Origin: JANXSF01 sp031394025
Lineage (GTDB): Bacteria; Acidobacteriota; Terriglobia; Bryobacterales; Bryobacteraceae
NCBI GenBank assembly: GCA_031394025.1
Contig: JANMWO010000516.1
Location: 1 to 52,673 of the forward strand
Length of the DNA stretch: 52,673 bases
Reading direction: 5' to 3'
Below the pieces are notes generated by a model. That model was not told the DNA's origin and did not search any database. It saw only the letters and a list, made by a program, of their open reading frames with translations. Of this stretch, positions 42,028 to 50,155 are shown piece by piece. Position 1 is the first letter of the stretch, and each line of letters starts with the position of its first letter. Made by a program: the position numbers and the translations under genes.

Positions 42028-45000
42028 GCTTGCCTCTCACGATCAGGATGGTGGTGAGACCCTGCGTGATACGCCAACACGTAACCAGCGGGCACCAGAA
42101 ACAAGGTGAAGAGTAACGAGACTGTCAGCCCACCGACAATGGCGCGAGCCAGCGGGGCGTAGCTTTCACTGCCCTCACCCAGTTTCATGGCCATCGGCAA
42201 AAGTCCAAAGATGGTGGCCAGTGACGTCATCAGAATAGGACGCAGCCGCACGCGTGCTGAATTGATCACCGCATCCACCGCACCCAGTCCATCAGCTCGC
42301 AAGCGGTGCGCAAAATCAACAATCAGAATACTGTTCGATACGGAGATGCCCACCAGCATGATAACCCCCATGAGTGACATTACGTTCAGGCTGGTCCCAG
42401 TTACAAGCAATGTAACTAACACGCCAGTAAGTCCCATGGGTATGGCCAGCAGAATCACTAACGGGTCAAGAAAAGATTTGAACTGCGCCACTAAAATGAG
42501 ATACAGCAGAAGGAGAGAAAGAGCCAGACCAATCCCAAAACTGCGGAACGAAGATCGCATTCCCTGCACCATACCGCGCAGCGCGACGCGGCTTCCTACC
42601 GGGGGCTTCATTCCGGCCAGGATCTTGTCAATGCCATCAGCCACGCGACCAAGATCTTCGCCCTCTAAGCCGACAAACACGTCGATCACACGCCTGAACT
42701 GGTAATGATCTACTTCTGTCGGCGCGGAGTCACGCTCAATGGCTGAGACGGCCGCCAACCGTGTGGGTGACTTGCGCGCCGCGCCACGCAGCGGAATATT
42801 CTGTAGATCGAACATGCTCTTAATCGTTCCTTCTGGATACTGGACGGTTAGCATGTAATCGTTTCCAGATTTCGGATCCACCCAGTAACTGGGGGCGATC
42901 ATTTGGTTGGAAGTAAGTGCCGTAATCACGTTCTGAATCACTTCGCGTTGGGTCAAACCCATGCCCGCTGCGTGCAAACGGTCGATATTCAAACGCAAGG
43001 CAGGGTAATCCACGTCTTGCGGAATGTAAAGATCGCGCACCCCGGCCAGCTTGGACACGCGCTCTGCCACTTCGCCAGCAAAGCGATGATTGGCAACCAT
43101 GTTGGAGCCTGACACTTGAATGTCAATCGGGGCAGGTAAACCAAGGTTCAATACGGAATCCACTAATCCACCAGGTTGGAAGTAAGTGCGCAAGTGGGGC
43201 ATTTCTGCCGCAGCCTTACGACGTACCCGATCCATGTAATCAAAAGTGCCTACGCGATGCCCTTCCTGTAAATTCACCAGGACAAAAGCTGTATGTTGGG
43301 CGGAGTTGCTGGTGTACAGTGACGAAAATCCAGGAGTGACTCCGATGTTGGAAACGATGATGCTTAACTCCGATGGTGGAATCACGCTTCGAATCAATTC
43401 CTCAAAACGAGCGATTTCGCGTTCGGTCAATTCCAGTCTCATGCCTGAAGACGCCTTCACGTTCACCACGAACTGCCCTGAATCCGTTCGCGGAAAGAAA
43501 GCTACCTGAAGTAATGGATACAGCAGCAGACTCAGTCCGAATAAAACGAAGCACCCAAGCATTACCTTCCAAGGTGAGTGTACAGCAACACGTGCCATGC
43601 GTACATAGCGACCCTGCACCTTTTCAAACTGCACATTGAACCACTTTTGAAAACGCACAGCCATTGATTTTCGACGATCCGCAGGACCATGTGTGGCCAC
43701 GTGTACTTGCAGAAATCGGGAACAGTAAAGGGGCACCACGGTCAAAGCTACAAAGTACGAAGCGAATAGCGAAACCACCACTGTGATGGCCATGGAGGTG
43801 AACAGAAATCGGCTTACGCCAAACAGTAACGTCACCGGAAAGAACACCACAGCAGTGGTGAGTGTCGCCGCCAGCACTGGCAGCGCTACTTCACTACCAC
43901 CGCGTTCCGATGCCTCCATCATGCCCTCACCCATTTCCAAATGACGATGAATGTTTTCCAACACGATCACTGAATTATCAATCAACCGTGAAAAAGCCAG
44001 CGCCAAGCCGCCTAGCACCATGGAGTTTATGGATTCACCTCGATAGTAAAGCAGCAGAAATGTTGCCAATGCGGAAAGTGGAATGGATAGTAGCACCGCG
44101 CTGGTTGCCCGGAAGGTTCCCAGAAACAGCAGAATCAAAGCCGAGGTAAGAAACAGACCCAGGCCACCTTCATGAATTAAATTCTGAATCGCCTTCTTCA
44201 CAAAGAGAGATTGATCAAAAGCCACCTGCGGTTTCAATTGTTCGGGTACATCTGTCAGCCGCGCAATCACTTCCTTCACCCCATCCACAACAGCAATCGT
44301 ATTGGTGTCCCCACCCTGCTTCAGCACCGGCGCATAGACCGAAGGCTGGCCATCTACCCGCACAATGTTCAATTGGATTTGTTGCGCATCTTCGGCATGG
44401 CCAATGTCGGCGACACGTACAAAAGCGTTGGCCACAGATTTCAGTGGAAGCATGTTGATTTCAGGAATCAGGTCCACTTGACTGTTGGTGTACAGGGAAT
44501 AATTAATGGGTCCGATGCGGACATCGCCCGCCGGAATGATCAGATTTGAATCGTTCACGGCGCGAACCACGTCCATCGGACTCAACTGGTGCGCTTCAAG
44601 TTTGGCTGGATCAACGTACACCATGATCTGCCGATACTTGCCGCCAAACGGCTGCGGGACGGAAGCTCCAGGCACGCCAGCAACTTGGTTTCGAATAGTG
44701 TACTGTGCCAGATCGCGCAATTTAGTTTCGCTGAGGCCTTCCCCTTTCAGCGTGATTAAACACACCGGCAAACTGGAGGCGTCGAACTTAAGCACCACTG
44801 GTGGCAGAGTTCCTGCAGGCAGACGTCGCAGGTTTGCCATAGCCAGGTTCGATATAGTGCTGACCGCCGCATCGGCATCGGCACCTGGTTGAAAGTAGAC
44901 CTTCACCAAACTCACTCCAGGCAATGAGCGCGATTCGATATGTTCAATGCCACTGGCCAGGGTGAAAAAGCGTTCGAACCGACTGGTGATATCGGCCTCA

Positions 45001-45170
45001 ATCTGTTCCGGCGGCATGCCATTGAAGAAGGTGGCTACCACCACTACTGGAATGTTGATTGCCGGAAATAAATCTACCGGCATGCGCAGCAAACTGACCC
45101 CGCCCAGCACAGAAATCACCAGACAAAGGACGATGATGAAATAGGGATTGCGAATAGAAAAAGATGCCAT
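42024..45170 (-). CDS. RND efflux transporter (HAE/AcrB-like subfamily)
   Basis: 1048 residues with twelve membrane helices and two large periplasmic loops, as in AcrB. TM4 reads RLIDNSVIVLEN (D398, N399): AcrB's D407 is kept but D408 is Asn. TM10 reads ISVSNSILIVDF, where AcrB has Lys940 (here Ser). So the proton relay is not the AcrB one. Efflux of lipophilic compounds is likely; a metal substrate is less likely as the CusA Met motifs are absent. Adjacent adaptor and TolC genes complete the tripartite pump. Confidence 0.93.
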   Translation of the reverse strand: MASFSIRNPYFIIVLCLVISVLGGVSLLRMPVDLFPAINIPVVVVATFFNGMPPEQIEADITSRFERFFTLASGIEHIESRSLPGVSLVKVYFQPGADADAAVSTISNLAMANLRRLPAGTLPPVVLKFDASSLPVCLITLKGEGLSETKLRDLAQYTIRNQVAGVPGASVPQPFGGKYRQIMVYVDPAKLEAHQLSPMDVVRAVNDSNLIIPAGDVRIGPINYSLYTNSQVDLIPEINMLPLKSVANAFVRVADIGHAEDAQQIQLNIVRVDGQPSVYAPVLKQGGDTNTIAVVDGVKEVIARLTDVPEQLKPQVAFDQSLFVKKAIQNLIHEGGLGLFLTSALILLFLGTFRATSAVLLSIPLSALATFLLLYYRGESINSMVLGGLALAFSRLIDNSVIVLENIHRHLEMGEGMMEASERGGSEVALPVLAATLTTAVVFFPVTLLFGVSRFLFTSMAITVVVSLFASYFVALTVVPLYCSRFLQVHVATHGPADRRKSMAVRFQKWFNVQFEKVQGRYVRMARVAVHSPWKVMLGCFVLFGLSLLLYPLLQVAFFPRTDSGQFVVNVKASSGMRLELTEREIARFEELIRSVIPPSELSIIVSNIGVTPGFSSLYTSNSAQHTAFVLVNLQEGHRVGTFDYMDRVRRKAAAEMPHLRTYFQPGGLVDSVLNLGLPAPIDIQVSGSNMVANHRFAGEVAERVSKLAGVRDLYIPQDVDYPALRLNIDRLHAAGMGLTQREVIQNVITALTSNQMIAPSYWVDPKSGNDYMLTVQYPEGTIKSMFDLQNIPLRGAARKSPTRLAAVSAIERDSAPTEVDHYQFRRVIDVFVGLEGEDLGRVADGIDKILAGMKPPVGSRVALRGMVQGMRSSFRSFGIGLALSLLLLYLILVAQFKSFLDPLVILLAIPMGLTGVLVTLLVTGTSLNVMSLMGVIMLVGISVSNSILIVDFAHRLRADGLGAVDAVINSARVRLRPILMTSLATIFGLLPMAMKLGEGSESYAPLARAIVGGLTVSLLFTLFLVPAGYVLAYHAGSHHHPDRERQA

Positions 45171-45179
45171 AGGAGCCCT

Positions 45180-46388
45180 TTACTTTGCAGCCTTTGGCAG
45201 CACGTGGGCACCAGCTTTAATCTGATTCCCGGCACCAATAATCAGCAGTTCGCCGTCCCTCACTCCAGAACGAATCTCCAGTTTTTCAGGAGTTTCAAGC
45301 CCCAACTCAACGGCACGAGATTCAACAATGTGATTGCTATTCACCACCAGAATGGAAGCTTTGCCATCTACAATGGAAACCGCTTGCACCGGTACGGCCA
45401 CCACATTATTGCGTTGCTCGGTGGCCACGCGAACGTAAGCAAACATGCCGGGCTTCAGTACCAAACCAGGATTCGGCACATCCACTTCGGTATCCATTGT
45501 GCGGGTAGACGTTTCCAGCCTGCCCGTGATTCTTGAAACTTTTCCTTGAAACACACGCTTCAAAACTTCCACCCTGATTTCCACTGGCGTATTCACTTTC
45601 ACGCGCGGAACAATGGATTCCGGTACGGGGAGCACCAACTTCAAGTGATCTACTTGCGACAACCGCACCACCGGAATGGCCTGCGATTGCGAAGCCGTTC
45701 CAGCCTGAACCATTACACCCGGGTCGGCACTTCGCTTTGTGATTTGCCCTGAAAATGGCGCGTACAGTTTTTGATATCCCATCATGGTTTGCACTCGCGC
45801 TGTTCCGCTGGATGCTACCACCACTTGCTGCCGGATGGCCGCCAGGGCTGCTTGTGCTGAAGCCAGTTGGGACTCGCCTTCCTGGAACCTTGCCTGCGCA
45901 CTGTCAATTTCCATTTGGGCGATCAGATTCGGTTTGCTCTTGGCCACTGCCGCCAAGCGCTGGTAGGTCAACTCACGCAGTTTCAAGCTGCTTTCCGCAC
46001 CCCTAACCTCGCTTTCCGCGCGTGTGACATCCAACTCGCTCTTCTTTTCCATGGCTTTGGAATGGACTAATTCTTCCAATGTTTCGGGGATTTCCAGTTC
46101 AGCAATCAACTGCCCTTTTTGGACCAGGTCGCCCACATCCACGTAGATTGCTTTCAAGTATCCGGCCACCTTGGCGTGCAGGTCGATTTCCTGCGAGGGC
46201 TGGAATTCAGCAGTGATTTCCGTTTCCTGAGCCAGGTCTTCCATAGTTGCCTTTACGACAGATACAGTCGGAATGATTTCAGCAGTTGGAACAGGGGGGG
46301 CAGTGGTGCAACCGAAAAGCGCCAATGACACCAACAAGGAAAGTTTTCCCGGATCACGAACCACCACTGTTTGCAATTTCCTGAGCAT
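45180..46388 (-). CDS. RND periplasmic adaptor subunit (membrane fusion protein)
   Basis: 402 residues with a lipoprotein signal (SLALFGC lipobox). The barrel-sandwich motifs flank a coiled-coil hairpin: DLHAKVAGYLKAIYVDVGDL, QKGQLIAELEIP and, after the hairpin, YAPFSGQITKRSADPGVMVQ. The C-terminal membrane-proximal domain follows (AVPVQAVSIVDGKASIL). It bridges the RND pump and TolC. It is first in the minus-strand efflux operon, 9 bases before the pump gene, and divergent from the kinase gene. Confidence 0.93.
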   Translation of the reverse strand: MLRKLQTVVVRDPGKLSLLVSLALFGCTTAPPVPTAEIIPTVSVVKATMEDLAQETEITAEFQPSQEIDLHAKVAGYLKAIYVDVGDLVQKGQLIAELEIPETLEELVHSKAMEKKSELDVTRAESEVRGAESSLKLRELTYQRLAAVAKSKPNLIAQMEIDSAQARFQEGESQLASAQAALAAIRQQVVVASSGTARVQTMMGYQKLYAPFSGQITKRSADPGVMVQAGTASQSQAIPVVRLSQVDHLKLVLPVPESIVPRVKVNTPVEIRVEVLKRVFQGKVSRITGRLETSTRTMDTEVDVPNPGLVLKPGMFAYVRVATEQRNNVVAVPVQAVSIVDGKASILVVNSNHIVESRAVELGLETPEKLEIRSGVRDGELLIIGAGNQIKAGAHVLPKAAK

Positions 46389-46490
46389 AATAAGAATTAA
46401 GTTCCAGCATGTCAGACAGCCCGGCCATCGGGCATCCAGGTTTCCCTGGAGATCTGGCTGGAATATAGGGGAGATGCGCCAGTTAGTGCC

Positions 46491-47816
46491 ATGACAGAGA
46501 GAAGGTGGTGGGTTGCTCTAGTTGGTGCTGGATTGCTGCTCTTGCTGACCCTGGCCAGTGGCGTTCTAGCATCGCAACGGATGGGTCAGGTGGCCAAAGA
46601 CATCCGCTTGGCTCAGGAAAAATATCAGACAGAACGGGAAATTGTTCGTGACGTGCATGATCGCGTTTACCAAGCCAGCATACTGGTGCGCGAATATCTT
46701 TTGGACTCCTCGCCAAGCGCCGGGGAGAACTTCGCCCGTCAATTCCGCAGAGGTGACAGCGCAATCCAACAAGGGCTGAACACCATGCGTCAAGTGTTCG
46801 AACTGGAGGCGCTTCCTGCCGTAGGCAAGCTTCGGTCAGAGTGGCAATTGTATGCGGCATCGGTGTTGCCAGTGTTCACGTGGACACCGCGGGAGCGCAC
46901 GGAACGGGCTGCTTTCTTTTTGCGAGAGCAGCAACGCCCGCGTCGGCAATCGTTACTGGTGATCGCCAGTGAAGTGGATACTCTGATTCAAAACGGGTAT
47001 CGAACCCAATATCAACGGATTGACGAAAGTCACCGCCAGTTTCAGGATTACTTGCAACGCCTACTGGCCGCTGCCCTGATGTTAGGGCTGATTACGGCCA
47101 TAGCCACTGCCCTGCGCCTGGCATCGCTGGAAGGCCGTTCCCGCGAATTGTTTGCCCAAACCGAAGCCAAAGAAGAAGAGTTGCGTCACCTGTCTACCCA
47201 GTTGATCAAGATACAAGAAGAGGAGCGCCGGGCATTGTCCAGAGAGTTACACGATGAGGTAGGTCAGTTACTAACTGGCCTGCGCATGGAGTTAGGCATG
47301 TTAGAACGATTACGTCAGGAAAAGCCCAGGTTTGACGATCATCTGGCTGAAGCGAAGACACTTGCCGAAAGAACCATGCGGGTAGTGCGGGACATCGCCG
47401 TGGGCTTGCGACCATCCGTTTTGGACCTGGGTCTGGTGCCTGCAATTCAATGGCAAGTGCGCCATTTTAAGCGCCGCGGCGACGTGGTTGTAGATCTTGC
47501 TTGCGAAGGGAATTTGCAGGGCCTGCCTGAGACGCACGCTACCTGCCTGTATCGGGTGGTTCAAGAAGGACTCACCAACTGCGCCAAACATTCGCAAGCC
47601 AAGCACGTTAGTATTTGCCTGGAAGGACGGGCTCACATGGTGATACTGACGCTTCGCGATGACGGGATTGGTCGCAATGAAGAGGCACTCAATCTGAGTT
47701 CGGGCATTGGACTGACTATCATTAAAGAACGTGTGCGCGAACTGAACGGCCACTTTTCCATGAAATCAGGACCGCATCGAGGAACGCAATTAAACGTGGA
47801 GTTACCGTTGTCATGA
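46491..47816 (+). CDS. NarL-type sensor histidine kinase
   Basis: 441 residues. TM1 (8-26) and TM2 (189-208) enclose a helical periplasmic sensor. A short coiled coil (225-250) leads to HisKA_3 with the phosphorylated His254 in RELHDEVGQ. The ATPase domain has the N-box RVVQEGLTNCAKH (N363), G1 DDGIG and G2 GIGLTI. The ATG at 46491 has a GGGGAG motif too far upstream to be ideal. It overlaps the regulator gene by four bases. Confidence 0.93.
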   Translation: MTERRWWVALVGAGLLLLLTLASGVLASQRMGQVAKDIRLAQEKYQTEREIVRDVHDRVYQASILVREYLLDSSPSAGENFARQFRRGDSAIQQGLNTMRQVFELEALPAVGKLRSEWQLYAASVLPVFTWTPRERTERAAFFLREQQRPRRQSLLVIASEVDTLIQNGYRTQYQRIDESHRQFQDYLQRLLAAALMLGLITAIATALRLASLEGRSRELFAQTEAKEEELRHLSTQLIKIQEEERRALSRELHDEVGQLLTGLRMELGMLERLRQEKPRFDDHLAEAKTLAERTMRVVRDIAVGLRPSVLDLGLVPAIQWQVRHFKRRGDVVVDLACEGNLQGLPETHATCLYRVVQEGLTNCAKHSQAKHVSICLEGRAHMVILTLRDDGIGRNEEALNLSSGIGLTIIKERVRELNGHFSMKSGPHRGTQLNVELPLS

Positions 47817-48460
47817 AGACCCGGATTCTGCTGGTGGATGATCACGACGTAGTCCGCAAAGGGTTGCGCTACCTGTTGGCCGAGGAAGCGGATTTTGAAG
47901 TGGTTGGTGAAGCATCCGATGGGCTGCAAGCGCTGGCTCAGGCGAAAGATCTGAATCCCGATATCGTCATCATGGACATTGCCATGGCCCAACTTGGCGG
48001 AACTGCTGCAGCGGCTCAAATTGTTCGGCAAAATCCACGAACCAGCGTCATTATGCTGAGTATGTATTCCGATGAGGAGTTTGTGTTGGATGCACTGACT
48101 GCCGGTGTGAAAGGCTATCTGTTAAAGGATTCTGCTGAGCCCGACTTGGTGCGGGCAATCCGCGCAGTGGCCGCCGGAAAAACTTTCTTTAGCCCGGCCA
48201 TTGCCCAAGGGCTGTTGGACGATTACTTGCGGCGACGCCAATCGGACCGTGCACTGGACCCTTATCGGCAGTTGACCGATCGTGAAAAGCAGGTCCTTCA
48301 GTTGCTAGCCGAAGGCAAGACAAACAAGGATTGCGCCACGTTGCTGGAACTTGCCGTGTCAACTATTGAGACCCATCGTGCCAGCCTGATGCAAAAGTTG
48401 GATTTACACAATACAGCGGAACTGGTGCTATTCGCCGTGCGACGGAAGCTCATAAGCTAA
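47813..48460 (+). CDS. NarL/FixJ-family response regulator
   Basis: 215 residues. Receiver domain (1-120) with D9/D10, phosphoacceptor D55 and Lys in YLLKDS. A LuxR-type HTH (about 145-210: LTDREKQVLQLLAEGKTNKD, STIETHRASLMQKL) binds DNA when phosphorylated. The partner is the kinase just upstream. Targets are unknown; the divergent efflux operon 102 bases from the kinase gene is the likeliest. Confidence 0.94.
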   Translation: MKTRILLVDDHDVVRKGLRYLLAEEADFEVVGEASDGLQALAQAKDLNPDIVIMDIAMAQLGGTAAAAQIVRQNPRTSVIMLSMYSDEEFVLDALTAGVKGYLLKDSAEPDLVRAIRAVAAGKTFFSPAIAQGLLDDYLRRRQSDRALDPYRQLTDREKQVLQLLAEGKTNKDCATLLELAVSTIETHRASLMQKLDLHNTAELVLFAVRRKLIS

Positions 48461-48498
48461 ACCTGAATTCCGAAGTGAGTGGGATTGGCCCTCCAATG

Positions 48499-48552
48499 TC
48501 CTGTAGTTTCTCGGAGATCGGAATGAAAAAAGCTCGCAAGCGAGCGGGCAGG
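48499..48552. repeat. T-module repeat, copy 3
   Basis: Reads tcctgtagtttctcggagat then cggaatgaaaaaagctcgca and the agcgagcgggcagg hairpin end. It matches 8041-8094 and 25369-25416, and abuts the putative intron relic. Confidence 0.8.
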
Positions 48553-48720
48553 TAGAGTCGAGGATGGACGCGGGTGCTGACGCTACGTTGCCGCCACCCC
48601 GTTTCCCATCCCCGCTCATCAAACCGGACGTGCCGATTTCCGGCATCCGGCTTGCCGACTGGCTTCGTCGCAGACTCACGAACGGGCAACAGGTAACGGA
48701 CCACGCAGCCGGAATACACC
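48553..48720 (-). mobile_element. probable relic of a group II intron 3' region
   Basis: On the minus strand this contains ggatgccggaaatcggcacg, tccggtttgatgagcgggga and tgggaaacgg, a run I recognise as common next to group II intron reverse-transcriptase genes, ending tcctcgactctacc at the T-module. No reverse-transcriptase gene remains, so it is a truncated remnant. Assignment is from memory of such elements. The sequence from 48721 to 48840 may also belong to it but I see no signature. Confidence 0.5.
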
Positions 48721-48875
48721 CAACTCGCCGTAGATCCGCTTCATGCCCATGTTCATCCGCACCTCAACTGACATACAATCGCCAGTGGTTATGTCACAAC
48801 AGCCACATTCTGTAGTGCTACGAGTACTAGCTGAACAAGAACTCGCTTCTTTTCAATAAATCTCACCTCCCCTAG

Positions 48876-48904
48876 TTGACACTCTTGCCCTACATCGCTA
48901 AGAT
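48876..48904 (+). promoter_or_regulatory. str operon promoter
   Basis: TTGACA (48876-48881), a 17-base spacer and TAAGAT (48899-48904): a near-consensus sigma70 promoter. It faces rpsL and would start transcription near 48911. Confidence 0.75.
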
Positions 48905-48910
48905 AGAGAA

Positions 48911-49269
48911 GTTTGGCGAGATGTGTCTTCCGCTTTCGTGCTACCTCCACAGGGTTGCCAATGTTCTTTCAAAGTAGTTTTTAACCTGTGGACCGGCCGA
49001 AAGCTAGCCCCGAGGTTTGTTGCAGACAACGCGCTGCATCTAAACATGGGCTATTCCGAAGTAGTTTTCCTCGCAATTGGCCACAGTAATACCGTGGTTG
49101 CCGCCTGAAGAGATTGAATCAGCAGTACTTAGGTTCTTCCCAAGGTAAATCGTCGAATTGTAATGCCACAAACGGGCTATCTGGCTTGTACGTGCGCGAA
49201 CTGGCTGGTTTCACTAGCCGCAACATGTTGGATTTGAAGTAGTTTCAGATTTACTAAGAGAGAATTCTC
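48911..49269 (+). other. long untranslated leader of the str operon
   Basis: About 358 bases between the promoter and rpsL. A stem ccacagggtt (48947-48956) with aacctgtgg (48983-48991) is the clearest fold. A 61-codon reading frame (48923-49108) has no ribosome-binding site and does not resemble a protein. The leader may regulate the operon, or contain a second promoter. Confidence 0.4.
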
Positions 49270-49647
49270 GTGCCAACGTTTAATCAACTTGTCCGAAAGG
49301 GACGCAAGGCCATCCGTTATAAGACGGCCAGCCCCGCCCTGCAAGCATGCCCGCAGCGACGCGGCGTTTGTACCCGTGTCTACACAACAACCCCTAAAAA
49401 GCCAAATTCGGCTCTCCGCAAGGTTGCTCGTGTTCGTTTGACCAATGGTATTGAAGTGACCACCTACATTCCTGGTGAAGGCCATAACCTGCAGGAGCAC
49501 TCGATTGTGCTGATCCGCGGTGGCCGTGTCAAGGATTTGCCGGGTGTTCGCTATCACGTGGTTCGCGGAACCCTTGATACCGCAGGCGTGGCAAAGCGTA
49601 AGCAGAGCCGTTCCAAGTATGGCGCTAAGCGCCCGAAGTCGGCGTAA
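49270..49647 (+). CDS. rpsL: 30S ribosomal protein S12
   Basis: 125 residues, start GTG at 49270 preceded by the weak AAGAGAG. PTFNQLVRKGR, the TTPKKPNSALRKVARVRL segment (site of streptomycin-resistance Lys residues, unmutated here) and IPGEGHNLQEHSIVLIRGGR are present. S12 forms the decoding centre. First gene of the str operon. Confidence 0.98.
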   Translation: MPTFNQLVRKGRKAIRYKTASPALQACPQRRGVCTRVYTTTPKKPNSALRKVARVRLTNGIEVTTYIPGEGHNLQEHSIVLIRGGRVKDLPGVRYHVVRGTLDTAGVAKRKQSRSKYGAKRPKSA

Positions 49648-49664
49648 CAGAAGGATTTTGATTT

Positions 49665-50135
49665 ATGCCTCGTAGAAGAAGAGCAGAAATTCGCGATATC
49701 CTGGCGGATCCTATCTACAACTCGACCCTGGTTGAGAAATTTGTAAATTCGATGATGTGGGATGGCAAGAAGGCAGTGGCCCAGGGTGTATTTTACTCGG
49801 CCATGACCAAGATGGCTGACAAAGCTAACGACGACGCCTTAAAGCTGTTTAAGAAGGCCGTCGAAAACGCGAAGCCGTTGTTGGAAGTCAAAACTCGCCG
49901 AGTTGGTGGTGCAAACTACCAGGTACCGGTGGAAGTCCCCAATAACCGCCGCACGTCTTTGGCGTTGCGCTGGATCATTGGAAACGCCCGATCCCGTTCA
50001 GAAAAAGGCATGGCTGACCGCCTTGCCAATGAGTTGCTGGACGCCGCGAATATGCGTGGCGGAGCAATCAAGAAAAAAGACGACGTTCACCGTATGGCTG
50101 AAGCCAATAAAGCCTTCGCCAATTACCGCTGGTAG
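49665..50135 (+). CDS. rpsG: 30S ribosomal protein S7
   Basis: 156 residues starting 17 bases after rpsL. PRRRRAEIRDILADPIYNST, LVEKFVNSMMWDGKK and VGGANYQVPVEVPNNRRTSL are the usual S7 blocks. It nucleates assembly of the 30S head and often autoregulates the str operon. Confidence 0.98.
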   Translation: MPRRRRAEIRDILADPIYNSTLVEKFVNSMMWDGKKAVAQGVFYSAMTKMADKANDDALKLFKKAVENAKPLLEVKTRRVGGANYQVPVEVPNNRRTSLALRWIIGNARSRSEKGMADRLANELLDAANMRGGAIKKKDDVHRMAEANKAFANYRW

Positions 50136-50155
50136 TGAGTATTTAGTTAGTTAAC

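Noticed and set aside
48428..48815. Small frames of 83-89 codons on both strands
   Set aside because: They cover the T-module and intron relic and do not look like proteins.
48923..49108. 61-codon frame in the str operon leader
   Set aside because: No ribosome-binding site and no similarity to a known leader peptide; kept as untranslated leader.
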